A DNA stretch of 64,000 nucleotides, from assembly GCA_951802195.1 (NCBI GenBank), contig OX637633.1:248001-312000 (forward strand), written 5' to 3'. Numbering within the stretch: the first letter of the stretch is position 1; the number at the start of each line of letters is the position of its first letter. Shown here one piece after another: positions 21,355-31,115 of this stretch. Origin of the DNA: Tausonia pullulans (taxonomy: Eukaryota; Basidiomycota; Tremellomycetes; Cystofilobasidiales; Mrakiaceae). A program made the translations under genes and the position numbers. The notes beneath the pieces are model-generated. The model saw nothing but the letters and a program-made list of their open reading frames with translations. It did no database searches and was not told the DNA's origin.

Positions 21355-21829
21355 GGTCGGAAGGCGGGATGGACGGGGCTGGGTTCCGGGTTCCGGACGC
21401 CGCGCAGACGTCAGCCAAGAACTGAGCGGACAGGAGGGAGAGGACTGACTCCGCTTACGGTGGGCGCTCTGGTGGTACAGAGGAAGGTGGAGTGCGCTGG
21501 GCCGCGTCCGGTGTCGATGGTCGAAGGCAAATGACGGCGGACGGAGGTCGACGTCGAAAAGAGGCTCGGCCGCAACGCGTCGTGTGGCAACGTCTCAGCC
21601 CCAACAACCGATTTCTTCAAATCGTTCACAATGGGTGCAAAATACACCCAGTTCGCGGCAGCCTGGACCGTCCCCGGCCTCAGTCTGGGAGCCCGTGTCA
21701 GGGCGCGGAAGGCCGTCAACCACGTCCACACCGGCGGGCTCGGGCGGCACGGGCAGGCGCGTTATTCAGTGGTTATCTCTCAACCATCACACCCGCGTCT
21801 GCACACCTCCAGGCCCCTGCCCACCCATC
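21355..21829. other. Divergent promoter of bL34m and SWIB gene
   Basis: About 475 bases between two divergent starts. An open frame at 21630 with good start context (MGAKYTQFAAAWTVPGL) is present but its translation soon becomes unlike protein; no convincing gene. Confidence 0.5.
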
Positions 21830-23587
21830 ATGCCCGTCGGTCTTCCTGAACAGCTTTTGGCCACGAGATGAACACCCTGATTGAACCCCGCACTCGCCGC
21901 CCAGCTCGACCCCGAGTCTCTCCGCCCGGCCATCCGCGCCATCCTCATGGCCTCCGATCTCGCGACGGTGTGCGTCGTCCCATCCATCCACACGCCCTCT
22001 TGATGCGCTTGATTTGGAACTGCTAAGAGCGTGCTGCTTCAATGTTCAGTTCAACGCGCACCGTCCGAACGGAACTCTGCAAGTTCGACGAGTCGCTCGA
22101 TCCAGCTGAAATCAAGGCAAACAAGGCTGCCATCGACAGCATTGTGAGTCGAATTTCTCAAGCCTCGTACTTTGTTGTGCTATGCTGGCCTGGGGTGTCT
22201 GTGGTCGGTGGTGGCAGGTGAAAGAGGATGGAAGGTCGAGCAACTGGACGCGACGCGCCGTTGACAGGTCGACGTCAAGTCACGTCCTGGGACAGCCATT
22301 TGATGTAGGAAATAGGAAGCCAAAGCCCATTCCCTTGGTTCCTGTTGCCCCCAAACGTCGAAGAAGATTGCTTCCTCTATCTCAACCCCCCTAATCCTAA
22401 CTGCGTTGGTGATCTACTGCCTATTGCGAGCGCAGTCCGTCGCGGGCCGGCTATTTCGCCTGAGACATGGAACGGATCGAAAGATCACCGTCCGATCTCC
22501 TTCCGTTTGCCCTCGTATCCCGGCTGGTCCATAAGGACGGGTTCATCGCCTTCCTTCACGGTATCCTATCCTCCTTCGAGTGAAGCTTATAGACTGAACC
22601 ATCCTGCCGTTTACCCTTTCTAGATCGCCGAGCTTTTCGAGGACCTCCGCGAGGACACGCCACCTCCAGAACCTGCGAAGAAGAAAATCAAGAAAGAAGA
22701 GTCCGGCGCCGCAGCCCAGGAGCTTGCCGATGCCAAGCTCGCTCGAGAGCTCTCTCGCTCCCTGAACGGGCTTCCTCCCGGCCGGTCGACGCGCGGTGGG
22801 GGAGGCGCGGAGAAGTTGACGTCTTCTTCGAAGACGAAGAAATCAAAGAAGATCGCTGACGGCAAGAAGGTCATGAGCGCTGCGAAGGTCGACTCGGATG
22901 GAGAGCCGATTAGCGTGAGCGTGAGCGATGAGGACGGAAACGATGGGGAGGCGGAGGCTGGAAAGAAGCGGAAGCGTGGTGGTGGGGGAGGAGCATTTAA
23001 CAAGGAGATGGGACTGAGCGAACAGCTCAGCGCTGTGCTGGATGGAGAGTCTCGGGTTAGCAGGCCTCGATTTTTCTGCAAGGGGAAGACTGACTAACTT
23101 CGAGCTTGGTTGAATGTACATAGCTGTCTCGTCCCCAGGTTGTCAAGCGGCTCTGGGCATACATCAAGGAGAACGAACTTCAGGATCCCAAGGATAAGCG
23201 ATACATCTTTTGCGACGATCCACTGAAGGCCATCTTCAAGACGCCAAAGGTGCGTCGGCCGCCCTTCCTCGTCTCCCTCGATCCATTCCTGACTCGTCCT
23301 CTATCTGTGTCCCCTTCTTCAGATTCACGTTCGTCTGACTGCTTCAGCTTCTGCTCTTCCCCTTGATTGACTGCCGGTGCTGACGCCTTTCCCGACCTTG
23401 CAGATGATGACGTGAGTCGCCTCTGGTCCTCTCTTGGACATCAACTTCTATTAATATTTATTTCGGATCGCTCCGCAGGATGAACAAAACGCTCTCGTCC
23501 CGTATGTGACTTAGGCTATTCGTCTCTCCTGATCGTTTGACTGATCCGTCCTCTGTCGGGGTAGACCTGTATCCCCTCGAAGATTAG
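21830..23587 (+). CDS. DEK_C / SWIB-MDM2 domain protein (UAF30/Tri1-like)
   Basis: The start exon is probably ATGCCC (21830-21835), spliced over 66 bases to LDPESLRPAIRAILMASDLA, TVRTELCKFDESLDPAEIKA (a DEK C-terminal-type DNA-binding domain). After an intron of about 480 bases (22144-22623) comes a Lys-rich linker with a KKRKRGGGGG nuclear-localisation-like patch. The SWIB domain follows: GLSEQLSAVLDGESR, LSRPQVVKRLWAYIKENELQ, KRYIFCDDPLKAIF, MNKTLSSHLYPLED, ending at 23587. The end of the SWIB domain is assembled from very small exons (ATTCAC, then ATGATGAC). The DEK_C plus SWIB order is that of yeast Uaf30 (RNA polymerase I upstream activating factor) and Tri1; sequence alone does not separate these. 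The GTCGGT first donor is weak, so the exact start is less sure. Confidence 0.87.
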
Positions 23588-25129
23588 TCGCCACTTCTCA
23601 ATCCCGCCTATATTCCAATTGCTTCGTCCTATTTTGTTGTAGTACGATCCGTCTGTCCAATTATGTCGCCGTCCTCGTCAAAAGAAGGTCTAGAGCACCC
23701 TCGCTCTCTGGACAAGCGCACAGCCGTTCGTAAGCAGACTCTGAGAGATTTGCTTAATGGGCCTCTTCACCCTTTGCGTTGCGGGGAAACCGGGGCAAGC
23801 CTTCCGAATAGGAGGAAGAGCCCATTGTCGTGCCCCTTATTCGCTGTCTCGTTACACCCCGGCCGCCTCCCTTGGCCACCAACAGCTATGCTACCGCTCG
23901 AGCAGTGCCATCGCCTTGCCCAGCAGCTCACTTGTGTGTCGCCCGCCTGCGCTGAATCATGACCCCCACCCGGCGTCCGGGTTAATCGTCTTCCAATAGC
24001 GGGTCCACATTCCTCGACTCATCGTCCTCAGAGGTCGCCTCTCACAATTCATAACTTTCTGCAAGACGTTTATTACAGAATTTTGCCATACCGTCTCATT
24101 CAAAGTTTTCCTTGCCCCATTTACAAAGAGCAGTCCTGATCGGACTTCGGCACCCACGTTGTCCCGTCCCTTTCATTCTCGTCTCACTGACGTGGTCGTC
24201 TACCGATCAATCAATCTGGTACTCCTAGCTTGTGTCTTACAGCTAAATATTGTGGAGGGAAGGATGACTGGGAGTTCGGCCAGACCCCTGATGTAGACCG
24301 TTGTCTTAGACCGTTGTCGGCAGGTGGCCTTGCCCAGTTCGCCATCCTTACTCGTTTTCTGTGTAGCTCCCCTTTGGTCTAACTCTGCTAATTTAATGGA
24401 ATTGAACATATGTTTCCTTGAGCTTGTTTTACCTCGCTCTCGTTGATGCCTAATCCGGCGTGAGGCGGACGACAAGGCGACTGCTAGGAGCCGTCACTGC
24501 CAACAGCTCCCGTTCATCTCCTTGGCCCCCATCGACGCCATTATCCTTGCTGAGATCAGTCAATATTGGCAAAGTGTCAAGGGGCTTCTTCTACAGCTCC
24601 CCCTTATCTTCTTTAGTCCTTCCCTCTACATTGGGCCTTGTATGCCGGTGATAGCAGCCGATCCTGGCGAGTGATCTCCCTTTCATAAAGGATCGATGAT
24701 CTATCTTCGCCCTTTCTAGCCCCTGTATCACCAAGCAACAGCACCGGATAATACGTGAAATTCCTTGGCTCTATCACATCATGTAAGAAAGGGAGGAAGA
24801 TGAAAGGTTTCTAAGAGCAAGCATGCAAGCAAGATTAAGAACTAATATCATGAAACGGCGCTCTTTAGCATTGCGTGGCCCTTCCTGTCGACCTGCAACT
24901 TTCTTCGACATGTCTTCAGAGCTATTCTTGAAAAGGAAGGAAACACCCGAATTAATACAGGGGTCAGCTAGTCTCTTCTAGTTGCGCTATATAATGAGGC
25001 TTAACGAGTGGATTCAACTTCATGTGAGCCTTTGCCTCCTCATCAACGCCCACCTCCCTCCTTCTTCTTCATCCCCTTCAAGTCTCCCCTGCACCTTTGC
25101 CATTCCATTTCTCAATAACACTCTCAATC
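23588..25129. other. Gene-poor stretch, nothing recognised
   Basis: About 1.5 kb with higher AT content than the neighbouring genes and no frame longer than 100 codons with a recognisable motif. A pyrimidine-rich tract at about 25020-25110 precedes the MYND mini-gene and could be its promoter. Confidence 0.4.
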
Positions 25130-25384
25130 ATGGGATATGATAAGCGCCATTGCTGGTGCAGCCGTCGGGCCGACAGAGCGTGTTACCGCTGTGGGCAAGG
25201 TAAGTATCGTCCAACGTCGAACTCGATGGGGACCATACCCTTTGACCATCCTCCTACCTCTTTAACTCTATTTCCCCCTCTTCCCTCCTAAGTCTGGTAC
25301 TGCTCGGACAATTGTCGCAGCTTCAACTGGAACATGGGACATTGGGAGTATTGCCAGGGAGTTCCGAACCTTGAGCGCCACTAG
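25130..25384 (+). CDS. MYND-type zinc-finger mini-protein, 53 residues, intact
   Basis: Exon 1 (25130-25199, 70 bases) encodes MGYDKRHCWCSRRADRACYR then CGQ. The intron 25200-25292 has a perfect GTAAGT donor and AG acceptor, phase 1. Exon 2 encodes VWYCSDNCRSFNWNMGHWEY then CQGVPNLERH and TAG. All eight zinc ligands of a MYND finger are present (C-x-C, C-x2-C, C-x3-C, H, C). It is a clear paralogue of the gene at 8466: about two thirds of the finger positions are identical, and exon 1 length and intron site are the same. A CT-rich leader with CTCAATC just before the ATG is typical of promoters in this window. Partner and role unknown. The first pair is C-x-C instead of the usual MYND C-x2-C, in both copies. 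Confidence 0.75.
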
Positions 25385-25939
25385 CTGTGCGGCTACATTG
25401 AGAATGAGCTGCCCTTGCTCTGATGGACACTATTCCCTTCAACACCCGACTTCTGAGCCCTTTCTCCTGGTTCTCAGGTGGGTTTCCTCCATTTTTACCG
25501 GACTGGATCCCTTTGATCGCGAGCATTGCTTGACTTAGGCGGCGTGCAACCGGTGGCTCGTCCTTCCTCTGCTTTTCATGTTACAGAGATGACCAAATTC
25601 AGAGACCCTCCTCACGCTTCTTCCCTTTTATCTGAGGCTCTTTCTTTTTTATCCAGTGAGAATCGGAGTACGAAAGAGTACAAAGGTTCCGCATGAAAGG
25701 GAGGCCGCAAGCATCATCTATCGTCAACGCTTTCTCCCTTCATCTCTCCAAGCTCGCCCTCGATCGCCTACGGGCTGAACCTCCCCAAAAACAAATATTG
25801 AGCTAAATGAGCTCAAGTCTCTGCTAAGAACTTTCTGCTGAGCGACTCCGATCTAGTTGGAGGAGAGAGAACTGGCTGAGAAAGGAGACGACGCCTAGCG
25901 TCGGCCGCTTCGCTCGCTACTCCTGCGCTCGCGACGCCT
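25385..25939. other. Flank between MYND copies
   Basis: No coding pattern in either direction. The sequence contains stop codons in all frames and no RNA gene. Confidence 0.4.
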
Positions 25940-26175
25940 GCACAATTTGTCGCCCCTACACTGTCCCACACCCCTCGAGCGTGCGGCGTCTGCAGTCACG
26001 AGGCCGCCTTCCTCTGTACTGGATGCAATCAATAAAGGGTGAAGTGAATCTTTCGAAACTGCCCGGTAGCTTATCGGTCGTTCGCTGAGGGCGGCCGTCC
26101 CGATATTCGGGTACTGCCTGATCCTAAGAATGCTTCGAGGAGGACTGGAAAGATGAATCTGAGTACGATTGTTCA
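25940..26175 (+). pseudogene. MYND zinc-finger relic
   Basis: Plus strand 25982-26029 reads CGVCSHEAAFLCTGCNQ, a textbook first MYND half (C-x2-C-x7-C-x2-C), followed at once by TAA instead of a donor. About 80 bases on, GYCLILRM, then after a shift of frame FEEDWKDESEYDC, recalls the second half (Y-C, D-W-K, final C), with the middle Cys and His gone. Its first half is closer to the gene at 30317 (CVVCGVVAALVCAECEQ) than to those at 8466 and 25130. A decayed copy. Confidence 0.45.
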
Positions 26176-26566
26176 CGAGTTAGGATAAGCTACGAGGAGA
26201 TAAACTGGCTCGTTCGGATGGACGGATCCTGCAAGATTGGCGAATATGTCGCTTGCCTTGAGATGTAACCGACAGACATAGCAGCACCCAGTCCTTTGAA
26301 TAGAATAGACTTCTAAGAGGTTCAACGCTCGAATTGACCATCCCTTCTAAGCCCGGCGAGTGCTCTCTTCTTCATCTTTCCCATCTCTTCTCTCATCCAA
26401 CCATCCATTAGCCGCTCAAGGACACCGTAGCTGTCTTCCTTTTTTACCCTTTTATCTCTTTCTTTCACTATCATTCTCTCATGCTCATGTGCCTCATCTA
26501 CCTGATTCATCCGGGACCTTAACGTCATCGTCTGGCCAAACGTCCGGCAGCGCACTGCTCAGAGCA
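26176..26566. other. 3' flank of FMT1
   Basis: No gene recognised. Contains a T/C-rich block at about 26370-26480. Confidence 0.4.
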
Positions 26567-28112
26567 TCACAACCCTCCCATCAAGCCCCTCAGCTGTCGC
26601 TCCTGCTCCAGAAATCCCTTCGCGCCTCCTCCTACATCTCCCGATCCATCCTTCCCACCAGCGTTGAAGAACCGCACCAGGCCATCCTCCCCAACCACAC
26701 CCGATGACACCCACCCGCGCCACGTCTGGCTCGCGTCCGCCTCCTTCTTCCCTGGAGCTTGCACGCCTGAGATCCAGACGACATTACCGTCCGCGCAGCC
26801 GACCTCAAGGACGGCTTCTTCCTCGAGGTATCGGGCGCATCCCGGAGCGAGGGCGGCGCTGCCCTTAGGTCGTCTTCCTCCAGGCGGGACGCGCACGCCC
26901 AACAGCGAGATCGACGACGGGCCAGACTTGACCTCCGAGTCCGTGGTTTTGCGTCTCTTCGCACCCGCTCTCGCAGATGGAGCCGGCGGCTGGAACAGTG
27001 CGTGCAGCTTGTGCTGGTGGCTGATGGCCCGGGAGAGAGCGTCGATCTCGGCTGCTGAGCGGGAATGGAACTGAACAAGCGCGGTCGCGTGGGTGATCTT
27101 GCGGGCTCGAGTTGAGAGGGCGTCATCTTGCTGGTAGGAGACGGCCTGATGGAAGAAAAGAGGGGCGCCGTGGATGAGAGGGGAAAGTGAGAGGGGGAAG
27201 GCGAGATGTGCTCACTGTGCCGTCGAGCATGCGACGGAGCGTCGTGACGAGCAGGTTGCCACCCACGTCGGAGAGAGCGGGGATGAGGGAAGTGTATGTC
27301 GCACCGGGGGGAATAGGCTTTGACCATGGGAGAGACAATCAGCTAGCCACTCTCCCTCAAACTGACCTTGGCCGGACGAGACTTTCGCTCACCACCTCGA
27401 CCTGGTCCCACAGCACGCCCTTATCCTCCGCCCTCTCACTCAGTCCCAAAATGCTGAGACCCGTCTTCGCGTCCATGTTCATGAGCGCCCGCTGGACGGG
27501 AGCTGCACCACGGTACCGAGGGAGGAGAGACGGATGGACGTTCAGCCGGCGGTCCGGGTGAAAGAGCGCGAGCTGGGCCGGAGTGATGATGGAACCAAAT
27601 GAAGCGGTGATGAGGATGTTGTCGGGAGAGGGATTATCAAAGCCATCAGGGGGCTAGAGGGAGGAGAAATGGGCATCAATGAATGGCGCGGGAGGCGATG
27701 ATGCAGGTCAACGCGAAGCGCGCGCGAAAGAACTCACGATCCAGGCTTTGATGCCTCCCACTTCTGGAAGTGTAGAGCGCGAAAGGGCATGAGTCTCTGC
27801 GAAGTCTTGCAATGGCGCTAATGGGAGAGCGATGGAGCGTTAGAGAGCGCTCAACGGCCAGAGAACGTGAAGGCCCTGCAGGCGCACGGGTGTAGAGCAC
27901 GTTTCGGTTCCGACCGTGCCAGCGAGGACTAGGAGTTACTACAGATAGTGATTGGTAGACTTCTGTGTTCCGGTTCAACGTGGAACTTGTTAGACAGCGA
28001 CATTGAAAGGGTGACCGCAAGCTTGGGACTTTCCTGGTGAGCGGAGGATGGCCGAGAGACAGCCAATGGAGAATGCATCCGAGCCGAGGAAGAGGATTTT
28101 GAATGGGCTCAT
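26567..28112 (-). CDS. FMT1: Mitochondrial methionyl-tRNA formyltransferase
   Basis: From ATG at 28112: [20 protein letters not shown], the nucleotide-binding start of the formyltransferase fold (F-L-G-S/T-D-x-F). Later exons give [46 protein letters not shown], and the catalytic-site signature [20 protein letters not shown] (about 27510-27560). The C-terminal OB-like part reads [52 protein letters not shown] and ends at 26567. The enzyme transfers a formyl group from 10-formyl-THF to Met-tRNA for mitochondrial initiation. The N terminus is short for a presequence, so a further upstream exon may exist. About five introns; the exon edges between 27600 and 28000 are approximate. Confidence 0.87.
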
Positions 28113-28651
28113 AGCTTGATACTCCGTCAAAGGCAGTGAGACACGATATGAAGGATGCGCACACGAGCCACGGTGGAGTGGGTCTTTTCGGTCTCGCCCG
28201 AGAGAGAGGAAGCGCCGCCTCGGAATAAAGCGACCAGCAGTGGAGGCCGGAGGGTTCGTGATGGTTCAACGGACGTGCTACAGGAACGATGAGGAAATCC
28301 TTGAGGCAAGAGAGCGCCAAGTTGTGATTGTGGTGGTTGTTGGGAGGGACAAAGACGAGCGAGAACGAGCTACCGAGCGCAAGTCGGAGACATGCGTCAC
28401 TTGACGACCGGTCTATGATGGGCAGCTCCGCGTTGCCCCGCCTGGGCCGAGATGTCTCCTTACTTAGGCACCCGCCGATGATACTGGTCTCTGTCGCCTC
28501 TCGAGATGGTCCGTTGAAGGGCAAGCGTGCCTGTCGCGTCGTCGCCCAGAGCCCGCGCCTGTCTTCGTCACGTCGCCTTTCTCCTCTGCATCCTGACGTT
28601 TACCTCAGTCCTCGTCCTTACCGTCTATGGGCCCTATCAAGCAGCGACATC
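28113..28651. other. Divergent promoter region of FMT1 and the gene at 28652
   Basis: Open frames run through parts of this stretch on both strands but have no conserved motif. Probably shared 5' region. Confidence 0.4.
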
Positions 28652-29443
28652 ATGCTTGACTCCAGCTCCCCTCATCTTCCGCCGCTCATTCCGACTCTTC
28701 TCGCCCTCTCGGCCTCGCTCGGCCTCCGAGCATCCTCGTACTCCCTCCCGGACTTGCTTCTCGCCCTCCTCCGAGCGCTACTCCCTGGTCTTTCGGAAGC
28801 TCAAGAAGCTTGCTCCTCGCCCATACAGACGCTCAAGCTTGCGTTGCTCCTCCTCGCCAACGCCCTCCGGCTAGACCTTTCCCCGCTCAATCCTCATCGG
28901 CTTCTCCCATCGCGTAACAACTATGACAAGGGTGGTGAGACGGACGCGGAGCGGGAAATCCTAGGAAGAGCTGTGGTCCTACTAGCACTCGAGAAGGGCT
29001 GGGATGGACGGGCGGAGTCAGTCGGCTGGTTGAACATTGAGAATCAAAGTGGAGGTCAACGCCAGCGCGACCACTTGGTGAACGGCTTCTTCCAAAGATC
29101 GCCGGATGAAGGGACATCGGATAGAGGAGAGCGTCCCCAGATGAGAAGTAAGAGGAGCGTCGGAAGCATCGCAGCAACCGGCAAGCCAACAGGAGGCTCG
29201 CCGTTCGCAGCCAACGTCAGCGCCCCCCATCCTCAAATCATCAACTCAGTGTTCACCCCATCAAGCACGGCATCGTTGAAACACTCAACCTGTGGGCATG
29301 ATCCTTCTTCTACCTTTATCCCTATCGTCAGTCGTTTCACCGCGCCGGAGGAGTGGGCCCGACAAAAGACCGTCGAACGACAGCAGCTCGAACGGACGCT
29401 CAGGGACTGGCTGCTGCTTCACCATAACACCGGCGGCGGGTGA
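28652..29443 (+). CDS. Hypothetical protein, 263 residues
   Basis: Single open frame from ATG at 28652: MLDSSSPHLPPLIPTLLALS, followed by Leu-rich amphipathic helices (SYSLPDLLLALLRALLPGLS, TLKLALLLLANALRLDLSPL) over the first 85 residues. There is then a short conserved-looking patch (ILGRAVVLLALEKGWDGRAE), a Ser/Gly-rich linker and a charged end (ERQQLERTLRDWLLLHHNTG). The N-terminal helical block, with hydrophobic repeats and no obvious membrane stretch, could be a calponin-homology-like or helical-bundle fold. I do not recognise a family. An in-frame open extension goes back to 28328, but MLDSSS is the better start by composition. Confidence 0.55.
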   Translation: MLDSSSPHLPPLIPTLLALSASLGLRASSYSLPDLLLALLRALLPGLSEAQEACSSPIQTLKLALLLLANALRLDLSPLNPHRLLPSRNNYDKGGETDAEREILGRAVVLLALEKGWDGRAESVGWLNIENQSGGQRQRDHLVNGFFQRSPDEGTSDRGERPQMRSKRSVGSIAATGKPTGGSPFAANVSAPHPQIINSVFTPSSTASLKHSTCGHDPSSTFIPIVSRFTAPEEWARQKTVERQQLERTLRDWLLLHHNTGGG

Positions 29444-30316
29444 TCCGGTCCAACTCAGCGGCCTTCAAGCTGCCTTTGCTTCAAACTTCACCCGACCGAC
29501 CGCTTCAGGCGAGTCGGGCGGCACTCGGCGGTGATCCTCCGTCGGCCGGTCACCCTACTGCAGGGCCGAGAGCGCTCTATGCCCATCTTGATCAGTGATC
29601 AGTAAGTACCCATACTATAACTTCAAATCCCATATGAATCATCTCTGATAACCTGCGTTCATGATAGCCTTCAACTATATCGGAGAGGCGGAGATTCCGC
29701 CGTGAAAGCTCGCCTCACGAGCGACATTACTGCGTCGCAGAGGAGGACCATTGCAAGAATTCCTTCTTAAGGAGCATATCGTCTCTAGGGAGCCGTCTTT
29801 GCGTTTTCTTAGGTGCCTTGCACGCCGGATATATGTTGTTGAACGCCTCGCTCCACTTTAACGTTGAATCTGCACTGGCGCAGTCACTCCCGCTCTCAGG
29901 ACCAGCAGCAACTATCTACACCTCACCGAGATGAGTTGAGTTTCCTCCCTTTGAACGCTATGAGCGAGCTATCGCGGATGGAATCTGGCTCCTCATTTGC
30001 GAGGCGGAGTAATGCGACGGGCGGAGCAAGTAAACAACAGGCAAACTGTCGCTTCGGACTGGCCAGCGCTCGTCTTTCGACCCTCCGCTTGCATGTCCTT
30101 GTTCTCCATCGACTACCATCTTAGCTCCTTTCTCTCCATCGGCCACCATCTTCAGATCCCTTCTCTTCCCTCTAAGTTCGTCTTGCTGCTGCTTTGACGC
30201 TCCCAAGCCTCAGACTAAATCTCAAGGGCTATGACGATGACAGCGGCTCTCATCTCCGCCTAAGCCTCACTCGCCTCGCCTTCTGTCCAGCTCCCTCCAC
30301 CGCGTCTCTCTGCCCG
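29444..30316. other. Gene-poor stretch before the third MYND gene
   Basis: No conserved coding sequence. A CT-rich stretch at about 30180-30310 directly before the ATG at 30317 is a plausible promoter. Confidence 0.4.
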
Positions 30317-30584
30317 ATGATGGGCCCCTGTGTGGTATGCGGCGTTGTGGCTGCCCTTGTATGCGCCGAATGTGAACAGAGTAAGTTTTGGTCGAGGGAA
30401 GGTCTGAGGGGCAGCACGCCGGAGCTTCGTGCGCCGAGGAGACGCTGTTCGTTGTTCTCCTGCCCATTCTCAGAGCTTGATTGCTTTTCGACCAGGATTC
30501 TACTGCTCCGAGTACCACCAGAGGATCGACTGGCAGCGAGGACATGCGGTGGCTTGTCGCGGGAATGCATCAGACAGCTCGTGA
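30317..30584 (+). CDS. MYND-type zinc-finger mini-protein, third copy
   Basis: Exon 1 (30317-30380) encodes MMGPCVVCGVVAALVCAECE then Q. The intron 30381-30495 has a GTAAGT donor and CCAG acceptor, phase 1 like the other copies. Exon 2 reads RFYCSEYHQRIDWQRGHAVA then CRGNASDSS and TGA at 30582. The finger is C-x2-C, C-x2-C, C-x3-H, H, C, with a His replacing the usual second Cys of the third pair; His can bind zinc. The phase-1 intron divides the finger at the same point as at 8466 and 25130, but here the first pair has the standard C-x2-C. After the TGA a long open frame continues to 30913 in another phase (STINWSNHLLLDD on to LRELDAEVTSLLARVIA). Removing 29 bases (30581-30609, GT to AG) would join them, giving a protein of about 155 residues. 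That intron would be unusually short. Confidence 0.65.
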
Positions 30585-31115
30585 TCGTCTGTTGCCGTCC
30601 GCGCGCAAGTGCGTCGACCATCAACTGGTCCAACCATCTGCTCCTTGATGATGCTGACGACCAGCTGTTCCTTCATCGTCAGCATGTCGTCCAGTCATTC
30701 GCTCGTCTGCAGGTCCTTTCTCCGTCCCCATCTTGCGGTGCACTGGCAAGCGAGTCTTTCGCTCCTCGCCTGGCTTGCTTTGAGCTTCACTCACCTCGCA
30801 CTCGTTCCAGAGGTGGATTTCCTCCTCATGCCGTCTTGCAGCATGATCCTAGCGCTCGACTTCGGGAGCTGGACGCAGAGGTCACTAGCCTTCTGGCGCG
30901 CGTGATCGCTTAAGCCTCATGTCATGTCGTAGATGTCCTTTTTCTTGCCCATTATTCCTCTCGAATCATCAGATGGGACTATGATGCTTCCTGGCAAGAT
31001 CGAAGGTTACCGTCGTTGTGAGGCAAGATGACGTGCGCGCCTCGCTCTTGGCCGAGAACAGGCGCGAGAAGACGCGCCTTCCCTCGTCTCCTCTCTCTCA
31101 ACGACCTCGACAAAG

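Noticed and set aside
21411-21731. Minus-strand frame upstream of bL34m
   Set aside because: Lies in the shared promoter, is Ser/Thr-rich without motif, and bL34m already has its own presequence in one exon.
21630-21849. Frame MGAKYTQFAAAWTVPGL, considered as ATP synthase subunit k-like
   Set aside because: Only the first residues resemble that family; no membrane segment follows and no intron rescues one.
28328-28651. In-frame 5' extension of the 28652 hypothetical protein
   Set aside because: Open but Arg/Ser-rich and unlike the well-ordered part; MLDSSS is a better start.
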